From assembly GCF_900115705.1 (NCBI RefSeq), contig NZ_FOXL01000002.1:620001-684000 (forward strand): a stretch of DNA of 64,000 nt, written 5' to 3'. Under the pieces are notes generated by a model. It was not told the DNA's origin. It saw only the letters and a list, made by a program, of their open reading frames with translations, and searched no databases. The stretch is from Frateuria terrea (GTDB taxonomy: Bacteria > Pseudomonadota > Gammaproteobacteria > Xanthomonadales > Rhodanobacteraceae). Below, piece by piece: positions 51,978 through 61,718 of this stretch. Every line of letters begins with the position of its first letter. The stretch's first letter is position 1. The position numbers and the translations under genes were made by a program.

Positions 51978-53324
51978 ATGAATCCCTTCTTCGGCTCGGT
52001 GTTCTGGTTGCTGGTCACGCTGGGCGTGCTGGTGACCTTCCATGAGTTCGGCCACTACTGGGTCGCGCGCCGCTGCGGCGTCAAGGTGCTGCGCTTCTCC
52101 GTGGGTTTCGGCCGTGCGGTGTGGAAGCGTGTCGGCCGCGATGGCACCGAGTACCAGGTCGCGATGATTCCGCTCGGCGGCTACGTGAAGATGCTCGACG
52201 CGCGCGAGGGAGAGGTGGACCCCGCGCTGCGCCCCGTCGAGTTCACGGGCAAGAGTGTGTGGAAGCGCATCGCGATCGTCGTCGCCGGACCGGGCTTCAA
52301 CCTGATCTTTGCGGTGGCGGCCTTGTGGCTGATGTTCATGCTCGGCCGCCCCGACGCGGCGCCGGTGGTGACCGCCACGCCCGGCAGCCTGGCCGCCACC
52401 GCCGGCATCCAGTCCGGCGACCGTCTGCTGCGCGTCGATGGCGAGCCGGTGGACACCATGAGCGATGCGATGGACGACATCGCCACCGCCCTGCTCGGCC
52501 GCGAGCCGTTGCCGCTGGTGGTCAGGGGCCGCGACGGCAGCCAGCGCGACGTACTGCTCCCGCTGCAGCAGCTGCCGGCCGGCCGCAGCATCGACAAGTA
52601 TTTCGACGCGCTGGGCCTGAAACTCGCACCGCCGCCGGCGATAGCCGCCACGGTGATGCCCGGCCAGCCGGCCGCGCAGGCCGGCATGCGCAGCGGGGAC
52701 ACGCTGCTGGCGGTCAACGGCAAGCCGGTGGCTGATTTCAATGCGTTCGCCGAAGCGGTCGCGGGCGCAGCGGTGAAATCGCCGCGCCTCGACGTCACCG
52801 TGCGCCGGGGCGAGCAGACCCTGCACTTGCCGGTGGTCGCGCGCTACGAATCGCTCGAGGGCCAGCCGGCGCGCTGGTCGGTCGGCATCGGCTCGGTCCC
52901 GGCACAAAGCGCAATGCGCCGCTACGGCCCGGTCCGGGCACTCGGCGCGGCACTGGGCTCGACCTGGGACACGACCCGCCAGACCTTCACCATGATCGGC
53001 AAGATGGTCACCGGGCAGGCCTCCACCAGCAATCTGTCCGGCGTGATCGGCATCGCCCAGGTCGCCAACCAGTCGGCGCAGATGGGCCTGCCCTGGTTCC
53101 TCAACTTCCTGGCGCTGGTGTCGCTGAGCCTGGCGATCCTCAACCTGCTGCCGATCCCGATCTTGGACGGCGGTCACCTGCTGTATTACCTTATCGAGTT
53201 GGTCAAAGGCAGCCCGGTAAGCGAGCGGACCCAGATGATCGGCCAGTACATCGGCCTGGTCCTGCTGTTCACGCTGATGGGGCTGGCTTTCTACAACGAC
53301 ATACACCGCACCCTGCTTTCGTGA
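51978..53324 (+). CDS. rseP: RseP site-2 protease (sigma-E activation)
   Basis: A 448-residue intramembrane zinc metalloprotease that cleaves anti-sigma RseA after DegS. HEFGH (residues 22-26) and the distal LDGGHL motif (about residues 394-399) provide the active site; two PDZ domains (about 120-200 and 210-295) lie between. Four membrane helices fit the family. Followed by bamA, the usual partner in outer-membrane homeostasis. Confidence 0.95.
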   Translation: MNPFFGSVFWLLVTLGVLVTFHEFGHYWVARRCGVKVLRFSVGFGRAVWKRVGRDGTEYQVAMIPLGGYVKMLDAREGEVDPALRPVEFTGKSVWKRIAIVVAGPGFNLIFAVAALWLMFMLGRPDAAPVVTATPGSLAATAGIQSGDRLLRVDGEPVDTMSDAMDDIATALLGREPLPLVVRGRDGSQRDVLLPLQQLPAGRSIDKYFDALGLKLAPPPAIAATVMPGQPAAQAGMRSGDTLLAVNGKPVADFNAFAEAVAGAAVKSPRLDVTVRRGEQTLHLPVVARYESLEGQPARWSVGIGSVPAQSAMRRYGPVRALGAALGSTWDTTRQTFTMIGKMVTGQASTSNLSGVIGIAQVANQSAQMGLPWFLNFLALVSLSLAILNLLPIPILDGGHLLYYLIELVKGSPVSERTQMIGQYIGLVLLFTLMGLAFYNDIHRTLLS

Positions 53325-53481
53325 CGCGCACGCCCGTTCCAGTGGCTATTGGCCCAGCGGCGGCGGCGACGCCCGTGACGGGTGCGGATGCGTTCCGGGA
53401 CGGGGTTCTGCTCCTTCCCTCATGGCTCATGCTCGGAACGGCCTCGCGGCCGGCCGTCGGAATAACCCACCGGAATCGACG

Positions 53482-55881
53482 ATGAAGCGTATCGCCGCCC
53501 TGCTCCTGCTTGCCTCCCTCTCCGCGAACGCCCTGGCGGGGTTCGAGCCGTTCGTCGTCTCCGACATCCGCATCGATGGCCTCAACCGCATCTCGGCCGG
53601 CACCGTCTACAACTACCTGCCGGTCAACAAGGGCGACCACCTGACCGACGACGAGGCCGCGCGCGCCATCCGCGCCCTCTACGACACCAAGTTCTTCAGC
53701 GACGTCGAGCTCGCGCGCGAGGGCAACATCCTGGTGATCAAGGTGGTCGAGCGTCCGTCCATCGCCAAGCTCACCCTGCGCGGCAACAAGGACATCAAGG
53801 AAGAGGACCTGCGCAAGGGCCTGAAGGAAATCGGGCTGTCCGAGGGCGAGACCTTCGACCGGCTGGCGCTGGACCGCGTGCAGCAGGAACTGATCCGGCA
53901 GTACTACAACCGCGGCAAGTACAATGTCTCGGTCGATCCGCACGTGACACGGCTGGACCGCAACCGTGTGGCGATCGACGTCGAGATCCGCGAGGGCAAG
54001 GCGGCCAAGATCAAGCAGATCAACATCGTCGGCAATACCGCGTTCACCGACAAGCAGATCCGCGACGACTTCGAGTCGGGCACCACCAACTGGATGTCCT
54101 GGTACTCCAAGAACGACCAGTACTCGCGTGAGAAGCTCTCCGGCGACCTGGAGAAGCTGCAGTCCTACTACATGGACCGCGGCTACGCCGATTTCGGGGT
54201 CGACTCGACGCAGGTCACCATCGCGCCGGACAAGCGCACGATGTACATCGCCGCCAGCATCAAGGAAGGCGAGATCTACACCGTCTCGGACGTGCACCTG
54301 CTGGGCGAGCTGATCCTGTCGGAGGATCTGCTGCGCAAGCTGGTGTTCGTCAAGAAGGGCGACACCTTCAACCGCAAAGCGGTGGAGGCGACCTCCGACA
54401 CCATCAAGGGCGTGCTCGCCAACATCGGCTATGCCTACGCCAAGGTCACGCCGATCCCGAAGCTTGACAAGGAAAAGCGCACGGTCGACATGACCTTCTA
54501 CATCGAGCCGGGCCAGCGCGTGTACGTGCGCCGGGTGGTGTTCCAGGGCAATACGCGCACCGAGGACGACGTGCTGCGCCGCGAGATGCGCCAGCTCGAG
54601 GGCAGCTTCTACTCGCAGGCGGCAATCGATCGCTCCAAGATCCGCCTGCAGCGCCTGGGCTACTTCAAGAAGGTCGACATCGACAAGCAGCGCGTACCCG
54701 GCACGCAAGACCAGGTCGACGTGACGGTGAAGGTGGAGGAGCAGTCCGCCGGCAGCCTGATGTTCGGCGTGGGCTACTCGCAGTACTCGGGCATCATCCT
54801 CAACGCCTCGGTGTCGCAGAACAACTTCCTGGGCACCGGCGACAGCTTCAGCGTGGGCGCCGAGCACAGCTCCTACTACTCGCGCGTCACCGCCAGCTAC
54901 TACAACCCGTACCTGACCGACAACGGCATCGGCATCGGCTACAACGCCAGCTATTCGAAGACCGATTACGGCAATACGGACTTCGCCAATTACGAGAACA
55001 GCACCAAGTCCTTCTCCAGCTACCTGGGCATCCCGATCAGCGAGACCGACGGGCTGCGCGTGGGCCTTGGCCTGTCGAGCAACAAGATCAACACCTTCCC
55101 GGGCATCACCCCGCAGGTACTGGTCGATTACCAGAACGCGATCGGCAACAAGACCATCCACACCTGGACCGCAACGCTGGGCTGGAACCACGACACCCGC
55201 AACGGCTACTGGGCGCCCACGCGTGGCGGCCTGCTTTCGGCCAGCACCGAGATCGCCCTGCCCGGCTCGACCGTGCAGTACTGGAAGTTCATGGGCGAGG
55301 CCAACCACTACTGGCCGGTCGGCGGCGGTTTCGTGCTGTACCTGGACGGCCAGGTGGGCTACGGCGACAGCTACGGCAGCCAGACCTACAGCCGCAGCTT
55401 CGGCGACTACAAGGCCGGCCAGCCCTACGACTTCCCGTTCTGGGAGAACTTCTATTCCGGCGGCGTGCGCGACGTGCGCGGCTTCCAGGACAACACGCTG
55501 GGCCCGAAGGTGTGTATCGGTGCCAACGGCGCCTCCAGCGTGCCCAACGCCAACGGCACCTGCTCCAACGGCTACTACCAGTACGCCCAGCCGATCGGCG
55601 GCGCCTTCAAGGTACTGGGCACGGCGCAGGTGTTCATCCCGCTGCCGTTCCTCAAGGACATCAACACCGCGCGCGTGTCGGCGTTCGTCGACGTCGGCAA
55701 TGCTTTCCGCAACTACCAGTCCTTCAATGCCAGCGACTTGCGCGCCTCGGCGGGCATCGCGCTGCAGTGGCAGGCACCGATCGGCCCGCTGATCATCAAC
55801 TTCGCCACGCCGATCCGCTCCAAGCCGGAGGACCGGCATTACGAGGAGCGCATCCAGTTCACCTTTGGCAGCCAGTTCTGA
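53482..55881 (+). CDS. bamA: Outer membrane protein assembly factor BamA
   Basis: A 799-residue Omp85 protein. A signal peptide (residues 1-20, ending ALAG) is followed by five POTRA domains (about 24-425) and a 16-strand barrel. The VRGF motif in the surface loop (RDVRGFQDNTLGP) and the terminal Phe (FTFGSQF) are diagnostic. It inserts outer membrane proteins. A strong terminator follows 20 bases past its stop, so lpxD needs its own promoter. Confidence 0.97.
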   Translation: MKRIAALLLLASLSANALAGFEPFVVSDIRIDGLNRISAGTVYNYLPVNKGDHLTDDEAARAIRALYDTKFFSDVELAREGNILVIKVVERPSIAKLTLRGNKDIKEEDLRKGLKEIGLSEGETFDRLALDRVQQELIRQYYNRGKYNVSVDPHVTRLDRNRVAIDVEIREGKAAKIKQINIVGNTAFTDKQIRDDFESGTTNWMSWYSKNDQYSREKLSGDLEKLQSYYMDRGYADFGVDSTQVTIAPDKRTMYIAASIKEGEIYTVSDVHLLGELILSEDLLRKLVFVKKGDTFNRKAVEATSDTIKGVLANIGYAYAKVTPIPKLDKEKRTVDMTFYIEPGQRVYVRRVVFQGNTRTEDDVLRREMRQLEGSFYSQAAIDRSKIRLQRLGYFKKVDIDKQRVPGTQDQVDVTVKVEEQSAGSLMFGVGYSQYSGIILNASVSQNNFLGTGDSFSVGAEHSSYYSRVTASYYNPYLTDNGIGIGYNASYSKTDYGNTDFANYENSTKSFSSYLGIPISETDGLRVGLGLSSNKINTFPGITPQVLVDYQNAIGNKTIHTWTATLGWNHDTRNGYWAPTRGGLLSASTEIALPGSTVQYWKFMGEANHYWPVGGGFVLYLDGQVGYGDSYGSQTYSRSFGDYKAGQPYDFPFWENFYSGGVRDVRGFQDNTLGPKVCIGANGASSVPNANGTCSNGYYQYAQPIGGAFKVLGTAQVFIPLPFLKDINTARVSAFVDVGNAFRNYQSFNASDLRASAGIALQWQAPIGPLIINFATPIRSKPEDRHYEERIQFTFGSQF

Positions 55882-55901
55882 CCGGCCAGCCATGCAGATC
55901 G

Positions 55902-55930
55902 AAAACGCGGCCCACCGGCCGCGTTTTTGT
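55902..55930 (+). terminator. Rho-independent terminator after bamA
   Basis: An 11-bp stem AAAACGCGGCC/GGCCGCGTTTT (55902-55912 and 55917-55927), loop CACC, with a T-rich end (55924-55932). It separates the rseP-bamA unit from lpxD. Confidence 0.9.
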
Positions 55931-55999
55931 TTGTGGCCGCCCCGCAGGACCCAGGGCGTCCGCCGTCACCCGGCAGTCGTTCCGCCCATCGGCCTCGCC

Positions 56000-56005
56000 T
56001 ACAAT
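56000..56005 (+). promoter_or_regulatory. Possible lpxD promoter -10
   Basis: TACAAT in the gap between the bamA terminator and the lpxD start. No good -35 is seen, but a promoter is needed here because of the terminator. Confidence 0.4.
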
Positions 56006-56026
56006 GCCCTGCCCAGAGGAGCGCGC

Positions 56027-57055
56027 ATGAGCGAGCACAACTACACGGTGGCCGAACTGGCCGACCGCTTCGGCCTCGCCTTCCACGGCGACGGCGCGCG
56101 GCGGATCGGCGGCGTGGGTACGCTGGCGGCGGCGCAGCCCGACCAGCTCAGCTTCCTGTCCAACAGCAAGTACGCGGCGCAGCTGAAGGCGACCCGGGCC
56201 GGCGTCGTGGTGCTGCGCCAGGAGAGCATCGGAGACTGCCCTACCGCGGCGCTGGTTGCCGCCGACCCCTACGTCGCCTACGCCAAGATCGCCGCAGTGT
56301 TCGAACGCCTGCCCACCGCGCCGCGCGGCATTCATCCCAGCGCGGTGGTCGCCAACAGCGCCAGGGTCAGCGCAAGCGCCAGCATCGGGCCGCATTGCGT
56401 GATCGAGGACGGCGCGGTGGTCGAGGATGGCGCCGTGCTCGGCCCGCACTGCATCGTCGGTCCCGATTGCACGGTGGGCGCGCAATCGCGATTGGTTGCG
56501 CGGGTCACGCTGGTCATCCGGGTCACGCTGGGCAAGCGCGTGCTGGTGCACCCAGGCGCGGTGATCGGTTCGGACGGCTTCGGCCTGGCCTTCGAGCAGG
56601 ACCACTGGGTCAAGATTCCACAGCTCGGCGGCGTTCGCATCGGCGATGACTGCGAGATCGGCGCCAATACCACGATCGACCGTGGCGCACTGGAGGACAC
56701 CGTGCTGGAAGAGGACGTGCGCCTGGACAACCAGATCCAGATCGCCCACAACGTCCACATCGGCGCGCACACTGCCATGGCCGGTTGCGCCGCGGTGGCC
56801 GGCACCGCGAAGATCGGCCGCTATTGCCAGATCGGCGGCAATGCCGGCGTGCTGGGCCATCTGGAACTGGCCGACGGGGTTACCATTACCGCCAAGAGCC
56901 TGGTCACGCATTCGATCCGCGAACCGGGCGAGTATTCCTCGGGCGTGCCGCTGCAGGACAACCGCCAGTGGCGCAAGAACGCCGCCCGTTTCAAGCACCT
57001 GGATGAGTACGCGCGCCGCCTGGCGGCGCTGGAGAAGGACAGTAACGATGAGTGA
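56027..57055 (+). CDS. lpxD: UDP-3-O-acylglucosamine N-acyltransferase
   Basis: A 342-residue lipid A enzyme that adds the second 3-hydroxyacyl chain. An N-terminal uridine-binding domain (TVAELADRFGLAFHGD) is followed by a left-handed beta-helix (about 105-300) and a C-terminal helix. The LGHLELADGVTITAKSLVT and HNVHIGAH (catalytic His) motifs are intact. RBS GAGGAG 8 bases before the ATG at 56027. Overlaps fabZ by 8 bases. Confidence 0.96.
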   Translation: MSEHNYTVAELADRFGLAFHGDGARRIGGVGTLAAAQPDQLSFLSNSKYAAQLKATRAGVVVLRQESIGDCPTAALVAADPYVAYAKIAAVFERLPTAPRGIHPSAVVANSARVSASASIGPHCVIEDGAVVEDGAVLGPHCIVGPDCTVGAQSRLVARVTLVIRVTLGKRVLVHPGAVIGSDGFGLAFEQDHWVKIPQLGGVRIGDDCEIGANTTIDRGALEDTVLEEDVRLDNQIQIAHNVHIGAHTAMAGCAAVAGTAKIGRYCQIGGNAGVLGHLELADGVTITAKSLVTHSIREPGEYSSGVPLQDNRQWRKNAARFKHLDEYARRLAALEKDSNDE

Positions 57056-57521
57056 TACCCCCGCGACGTGGGCCCTGCCGGTCAACGTGGAGCAGATCCA
57101 GCAACTGCTGCCGCACCGCTATCCGTTCCTGCTGGTCGACCGCGTGATCGAACTGGTCCCGGACAAGAGCGTGGTGGCGCTGAAGAACGTGACCATCAAC
57201 GAGCATTTCTTCCTCGGCCACTTTCCCGGCCACCCGGTGATGCCGGGCGTGCTGATCGTCGAGGCGATGGCGCAGGCCGCCGGCCTGCTGACGCAGATCT
57301 CCAGCCGCATGAAGGGTGACCAGGGCAGTCCGCTGTTCTACCTGGCCAAGGTCGACAATGCGCGCTTCAACGCACCGGTGGTGCCGGGCGACCAGCTGCG
57401 CCTGGAAGTCTCGCTCAAGCGCCTGATGCGCGGCATGGGCCTGTTCGTCGCCCGCTCGCTGGTCGAGGGCAAGGAAGTGGCCAGCTGCGAGCTGATGTGC
57501 GCGGCGAGGGCGGACAAATGA
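57048..57521 (+). CDS. fabZ: 3-hydroxyacyl-ACP dehydratase FabZ
   Basis: A 157-residue hot-dog-fold dehydratase of fatty acid synthesis. [14 protein letters not shown] and [23 protein letters not shown] (catalytic His and Glu) are diagnostic. Overlaps lpxD (8 bases) and lpxA (4 bases), so translation is coupled through lipid A and fatty-acid synthesis. Confidence 0.97.
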   Translation: MSDTPATWALPVNVEQIQQLLPHRYPFLLVDRVIELVPDKSVVALKNVTINEHFFLGHFPGHPVMPGVLIVEAMAQAAGLLTQISSRMKGDQGSPLFYLAKVDNARFNAPVVPGDQLRLEVSLKRLMRGMGLFVARSLVEGKEVASCELMCAARADK

Positions 57522-58291
57522 TCCATCCCACCGCGCAGATCGATCCCGGCGCCGTCATCGGCAGAAACGTCGCCATCGGCGCCTACAGCGTGATCGGTGC
57601 GGACGTGGAGATCGGCGAAGGCACGGTGATCGGTCCGCACGTGGTGATCGAGGGGCCCACGAAGATCGGCCGCGAGAACAGGATCAGCCAGTTTGCCTCG
57701 ATCGGCGGCGCGGCACAGGACAAGAAATTTTCCGGCGAGCGTACCGAACTGGTGATCGGCGACCGCAACCTGATCCGCGAATTCGTCACCATCAACCGCG
57801 GCACCGGCGAGGGCGGCGGCATCACCCGCATCGGCGACGACAACTGGTTGCTGGCCTACGTGCACATCGCACATGACTGCCAGGTCGGCAACCGCGTGGT
57901 GTTCTCCAACTATTCGGCGCTGGCCGGCCACGTGGAGATCGGCGACTGGGTGATCATTTCCGGCTACGCCGGCGTGCACCAGTTCTGCAAGGTCGGCGCC
58001 CACGCCTTCATCGGCATGGGCTGCCTGGTCGGCTCCGACGTTCCGCCCTTCGTGATGATGGCCAACGAGCAGCACGGCCGGCCGCGCGGCATCAACAGTG
58101 AAGGCCTCAAGCGCCGAGGCTTCGATGCGCCGCGCATCTCGGCGATCAAGCGCGCCTATCGCACGCTGTACATGGCAGGGTTGTCGCTGCCCGAGGCACG
58201 CGCGCAACTGGAAGGCCAGGCGCGGGACAGCGAGGACGTGCGCCAGATGCTGGCGTTCCTGGACCGCAGCGAGCGATCGCTGGCCCGTTGA
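57518..58291 (+). CDS. lpxA: UDP-N-acetylglucosamine O-acyltransferase
   Basis: A 257-residue left-handed beta-helix enzyme that starts lipid A synthesis. The hexapeptide repeats begin [20 protein letters not shown]. The active-site HIAHDCQVG (His about residue 121) and FINRGT-type [10 protein letters not shown] are present, with the helical C-terminal domain. Starts at 57518 with GAGGGCGGA-like ribosome site inside fabZ. Confidence 0.96.
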   Translation: MIHPTAQIDPGAVIGRNVAIGAYSVIGADVEIGEGTVIGPHVVIEGPTKIGRENRISQFASIGGAAQDKKFSGERTELVIGDRNLIREFVTINRGTGEGGGITRIGDDNWLLAYVHIAHDCQVGNRVVFSNYSALAGHVEIGDWVIISGYAGVHQFCKVGAHAFIGMGCLVGSDVPPFVMMANEQHGRPRGINSEGLKRRGFDAPRISAIKRAYRTLYMAGLSLPEARAQLEGQARDSEDVRQMLAFLDRSERSLAR

Positions 58292-58317
58292 GCGAAGCCA
58301 CCTGCAAGGCTCGCCTT

Positions 58318-58367
58318 TGCCCGGTCCCTTGGGGAGAGGCTGCCGGAGAGAGGCGCGGGTGAGAGAC
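58318..58367. repeat. GC-rich repeat (CTCTCCCC family, degenerate)
   Basis: GCCCGGTCCCTTGGGGAGAGGCTGCCGGAGAGAGGCGCGGGTGAGAGACC. It has the reverse-orientation layout with a broken stem. It fills the gap between lpxA and lpxB. Confidence 0.5.
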
Positions 58368-58414
58368 CGCTCTTGCGGTGACCCACGCAGCTCGCGCCGC
58401 TACACTTCCGCCCC

Positions 58415-59614
58415 ATGAGCTTCTCCCCCCTCATCGCCCTCATCGCCGGCGAAGATTCCGGCGACCAGCTAGGTGCCGAGCTGCTCGCTGCCTTGCGCAG
58501 GCGCTATCCAGATGCGCGTTTCGTCGGCATCGGCGGCGCGCGCATGCAACGGGAGGGCTTCCCGTCCTGGTACGACATCCACGAGCTTTCGGTGATGGGC
58601 TTCGCCGAAGTGGTCCGGCACCTGCCGCGCCTGCTGCGCCTGCGCAAGGCGCTGGTGCAGCGGCTGCTCGAGGCGCGCCCTGACGTGGTCGTCGGCATCG
58701 ACGCGCCGGACTTCAACCTGGGCGTGGAACGTCGCCTCAAGGAAGCCGGCGTGCGCACCGTGCACTACGTGAGCCCCTCGGTCTGGGCCTGGCGCGAAAA
58801 GCGCGCGGAGAAGATCGGCCTGAGCGCCGACCGCGTGCTGTGCCTGTTCCCGATGGAGCCGCCGATCTACGCCCGCCACGGCGTCGACGCCCGCTTCGTC
58901 GGTCATCCGCTGGCCGACCGCTTCGCGCTGGTCTCCGACCGGGTCGGCGCGCGCGACGTCCTGCAGTTGCCGCAGGACGCACCGGTGCTGGCCGTGCTGC
59001 CGGGCAGCCGCCCCTCGGAAATCGAACGGCTGGGCGCCATCTTCATCGACGCGGCGCGTCGGATCGGCGCCGCGCTGCCCGGCCTGCGGATCGTGATTCC
59101 GGCGGCAAACCCCCAAGTGCATACGCGGCTGAAGGCGATGCTGTCGAAGGGACCGCGCGACGCGGGCGCGCCGCTGCTGCTCGACGGCCACGCGCACGAG
59201 GCCATGCTCGCCGCCGACGTGGTGCTGCTCGCTTCCGGCACGGCGACGCTGGAAGCCATGCTGGCCAAGCGGCCGATGGTGGTGGGCTATCGCGTCTCGC
59301 CGTGGAGCTACCGCATCGCGCGCGCGTTCAACATGCTCAAGACCGACGTGTACGCGCTGCCCAATATCCTCGCGCGCGCCTGCGGGCTGGCGGGCGAGGA
59401 AAAGCTGGTCCCGGAACTGATGCAGGACGACTGCACGGCACCGAACCTGGCCGAGGCGACCCTCGCGCTGTTCGCCGACAGCGAGCGACGCGGCAAGGTG
59501 GTCGCGGCGTTCGAGCAGTTGCACCGGGCGCTGCGCGGAGCTGAAGCAGGTGGCGCCGGTGAACGCGCGGCGGCGGGCGTGGCCGAATTGCTGGAGGCTC
59601 CTCGTGCGTCCTGA
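58415..59614 (+). CDS. lpxB: Lipid-A-disaccharide synthase
   Basis: A 399-residue GT19 glycosyltransferase that joins UDP-diacylglucosamine to lipid [15 protein letters not shown] (N-terminal), [39 protein letters not shown] and [13 protein letters not shown] are diagnostic. The C-terminus extends about 15 residues beyond E. coli LpxB (382). Confidence 0.96.
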   Translation: MSFSPLIALIAGEDSGDQLGAELLAALRRRYPDARFVGIGGARMQREGFPSWYDIHELSVMGFAEVVRHLPRLLRLRKALVQRLLEARPDVVVGIDAPDFNLGVERRLKEAGVRTVHYVSPSVWAWREKRAEKIGLSADRVLCLFPMEPPIYARHGVDARFVGHPLADRFALVSDRVGARDVLQLPQDAPVLAVLPGSRPSEIERLGAIFIDAARRIGAALPGLRIVIPAANPQVHTRLKAMLSKGPRDAGAPLLLDGHAHEAMLAADVVLLASGTATLEAMLAKRPMVVGYRVSPWSYRIARAFNMLKTDVYALPNILARACGLAGEEKLVPELMQDDCTAPNLAEATLALFADSERRGKVVAAFEQLHRALRGAEAGGAGERAAAGVAELLEAPRAS

Positions 59615-59641
59615 CGAGCTCGACGAATCCACCGCCGTGCT

Positions 59642-59680
59642 ACCTCTCCCTTCCGCGGAGCGGGCTGGGGTGAGGGGCCG
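59642..59680. repeat. GC-rich palindromic repeat (CTCTCCCC family), reverse orientation
   Basis: ACCTCTCCCTTCCGCGGAGCGGGCTGGGGTGAGGGGCC. It is the reverse-orientation member of a pair with 59739-59772. Confidence 0.7.
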
Positions 59681-59738
59681 CTCCAGCGACAAAGCGGCCA
59701 CGAAGGGCGTTTCGATGGACCTCCCTGCAAGCCTTGGT

Positions 59739-59772
59739 CCCTCACCTCAATGCTCTCCCCGGAGGGGAGAGC
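59739..59772. repeat. GC-rich palindromic repeat (CTCTCCCC family), forward orientation
   Basis: TCCCTCACCTCAATGCTCTCCCCGGAGGGGAGAGC. It faces the copy at 59642-59680 over about 60 bases. Both lie between lpxB and rnhB. Confidence 0.75.
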
Positions 59773-59801
59773 AAGCGAACGTGCTATGCGGTAGCCCGGT
59801 A

Positions 59802-60428
59802 ATGGACGCTCCGGCACCAGCACACATCCAGCCTTCGCCGAAAATCGCGCGTTTGATCGCCGGCGTCGACGAAGCCGGTCGCGGTCCGCTTGCCGGCCCA
59901 CTGGCGGTGGCTGCGGTGATCCTCAACCCGCGTCGACGCATACGCGGCCTGGACGATTCCAAAAAACTCACCGAGGCCCGCCGCGAAGCGCTCTATGCGC
60001 AGATCGTCGAGCGTGCGCTGGCCTGGCACGTGGTACTGGTCGAGGTGGAGGAGATCGACCGCATCAACATCTACCAGGCGACCATGGCCGGCATGTGCCG
60101 CGCCGTGGCGGGCCTGAAGCTGGCTGCGCACGAGGCCTTGGTCGACGGCAACCAGTTGCCCAGGGCGCTGCCCTGCCCAGGCCGCGCGATCGTCGGTGGC
60201 GATGCGCTGGAGCCGGCCATCAGCGCGGCCTCGATCATCGCCAAGGTCACCCGCGACCGCCTCATGTGCATCATGGATGGCCATCACCCGGGTTACGGCT
60301 TCGCCAGCCACAAGGGCTACTCGACCCCCGAACACCTGGCCGCGCTCAAGCAGCTCGGCCCCTGCCCCGCGCACCGGCGCAGCTTCGCCCCGGTCAGGCT
60401 GCTGTTCGACCAAGGCACGCTGTTCTGA
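59802..60428 (+). CDS. rnhB: Ribonuclease HII
   Basis: A 208-residue RNase H type 2 that removes RNA in RNA/DNA hybrids and single ribonucleotides. [21 protein letters not shown] (catalytic Asp-Glu), [13 protein letters not shown] and the later [11 protein letters not shown] with metal-binding Asp are typical. The ATG at 59802 is chosen; a lead of about 17 residues precedes the core. It is followed by a TlpA-like gene, not directly by dnaE. Confidence 0.95.
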   Translation: MDAPAPAHIQPSPKIARLIAGVDEAGRGPLAGPLAVAAVILNPRRRIRGLDDSKKLTEARREALYAQIVERALAWHVVLVEVEEIDRINIYQATMAGMCRAVAGLKLAAHEALVDGNQLPRALPCPGRAIVGGDALEPAISAASIIAKVTRDRLMCIMDGHHPGYGFASHKGYSTPEHLAALKQLGPCPAHRRSFAPVRLLFDQGTLF

Positions 60429-60513
60429 CATACGATGGCCGGCGGCACGGCCCGGGGGGCCGGGTCGTTCCGACCACGCACCGCGTGGTGGCCTGTGAGG
60501 GGGAGACACGCAC

Positions 60514-61059
60514 ATGCTTCGCCATTTCTTGCTGGCCCTGCTCGGGCCGGCCCTGTTGGCGCTGGCGCCTTCCGGTGCCCACGCAGCGTTGCAGCCGGGC
60601 ACGGCCGCACCGGCGGCGCTCGGCTCGGACCTGCGCGGCCACGTGCTGAGCGTGCCGGACCTGCGCGGGAAGGTCGTGGTGCTCAGCTTCTGGGCCACCT
60701 GGTGCGGCTACTGCATGAAGGAGATGCCGGTACTGGCCACCCTGCAGAACGTCGCCGACCAGAAGCACCTGCCGCTGCAGGTGGTGCTGATCAACTACGA
60801 GGAAGACCGCGACGTGTTCCGCCACACCAGCCGCGTGTTGCGACAGCAGGCACCGGGCGTGCTGGCCACCTGGGATCGCCACGGCGACATCGGCAAGCCC
60901 TACGGTGCTGAAGGCGGCATCCCGGTGATGGTCATGCTGCGCAGGGACGGCACGGTGGCGCACGTGCACGTCGGTTACGGCGAAGACATGCTCGACAGCC
61001 TGCTGGCCGAAATCAACGCGCTGCTGCTGGAACCCCAGGCCGCGGCGCCAGGCTCCTGA
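60514..61059 (+). CDS. TlpA-like periplasmic thioredoxin-fold protein
   Basis: A 181-residue exported protein. The signal peptide (residues 1-24, cleavage after AHA) is followed by a thioredoxin fold with FWATWCGYCMKEMPVL (active-site CGYC about residues 67-70) and a cis-Pro loop GGIPVMVMLR. TlpA/ResA-type proteins act as periplasmic reductants, e.g. in cytochrome maturation. The GGGGGAGA ribosome site lies 7 bases before the ATG. It is inserted between rnhB and dnaE. Confidence 0.9.
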   Translation: MLRHFLLALLGPALLALAPSGAHAALQPGTAAPAALGSDLRGHVLSVPDLRGKVVVLSFWATWCGYCMKEMPVLATLQNVADQKHLPLQVVLINYEEDRDVFRHTSRVLRQQAPGVLATWDRHGDIGKPYGAEGGIPVMVMLRRDGTVAHVHVGYGEDMLDSLLAEINALLLEPQAAAPGS

Positions 61060-61073
61060 GCAGCGCCTGGCGC
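61045..61073. repeat. Hairpin overlapping the TlpA-like stop
   Basis: GCGCCAGGC (61045-61053) and GCCTGGCGC (61065-61073) pair perfectly across 11 bases that include the TGA stop. There is no U-run, so it is a weak terminator at best. Confidence 0.4.
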
Positions 61074-61261
61074 GGGCTGGCGCATGCAGACATGCGCACG
61101 CAACAGCACGAGTCCAAAAAAATAGGCCATCGGTCTATGCAACTTTCGGCGGAAGTGGCGCATCCTATCCGCATGGACAAGAGCGCCATGCGGCCTCTTC
61201 CAGCGTTCGCACGGACGCCGTCGTCCTCCACCGCGGAAAACCCCTCCGCAGGAGTCGTGCC

Positions 61262-61468
61262 ATGTTGTCGCGCTTCTTCCACGTGCGCTCTGCCCTCAAG
61301 CCGTTCTCCGCGCCTACTGCCGCGCCCATCGTCGAGCCGGGCGGGACCCATCCGCCGGCCGCTGGCCTCCACCCCCATGCCGACTATGACCGGCACCCGC
61401 TGGAAACCAACGGTTTCGACCACTACGTCGAGTGGAACGAGGACAACGAGCGGTTCTTCGTCCACTGA
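61262..61468 (+). CDS. Hypothetical 68-residue acidic, His-rich protein
   Basis: A short protein of no known family. The N-terminus is basic and mildly hydrophobic (LSRFFHVRSALKPF), the middle is Pro/Ala/His-rich (EPGGTHPPAAGLHPHADYDRH) and the end is acidic with aromatics (FDHYVEWNEDNERFF). A CAGGAG ribosome site lies 8 bases before the ATG. The spacing and ribosome site argue for a real gene. It might bind a metal through its histidines; that is speculation. Confidence 0.6.
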   Translation: MLSRFFHVRSALKPFSAPTAAPIVEPGGTHPPAAGLHPHADYDRHPLETNGFDHYVEWNEDNERFFVH

Positions 61469-61718
61469 TGCAACCGCAGCGGCGCCGCTTCCAGGCTTGT
61501 GGGAAACGGGCGCCGCAGCGTAGCCTTCACGGTTAACCGTGGGTGCCCCGGTCCGTTTGCGCCTGTTCACAGGCGGATGAGCGTCGCCGAAAGCAGCTGG
61601 CGGTCGCTGGCAAGCCGGTGCACCGTGTGCCTGCGCACGGCAAGAGGCGACCCCCGCCCTGATTCGGTGACCGGGTGGCGCCGGCTGCGTAGAATGGATG
61701 AGAGCACCCAGGGTCTGC

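Noticed and set aside
56500-56540. Internal duplication in lpxD (GGGTCACGCTGG twice)
   Set aside because: Protein length and hexapeptide register match other LpxD proteins, so it is a normal part of the beta-helix.
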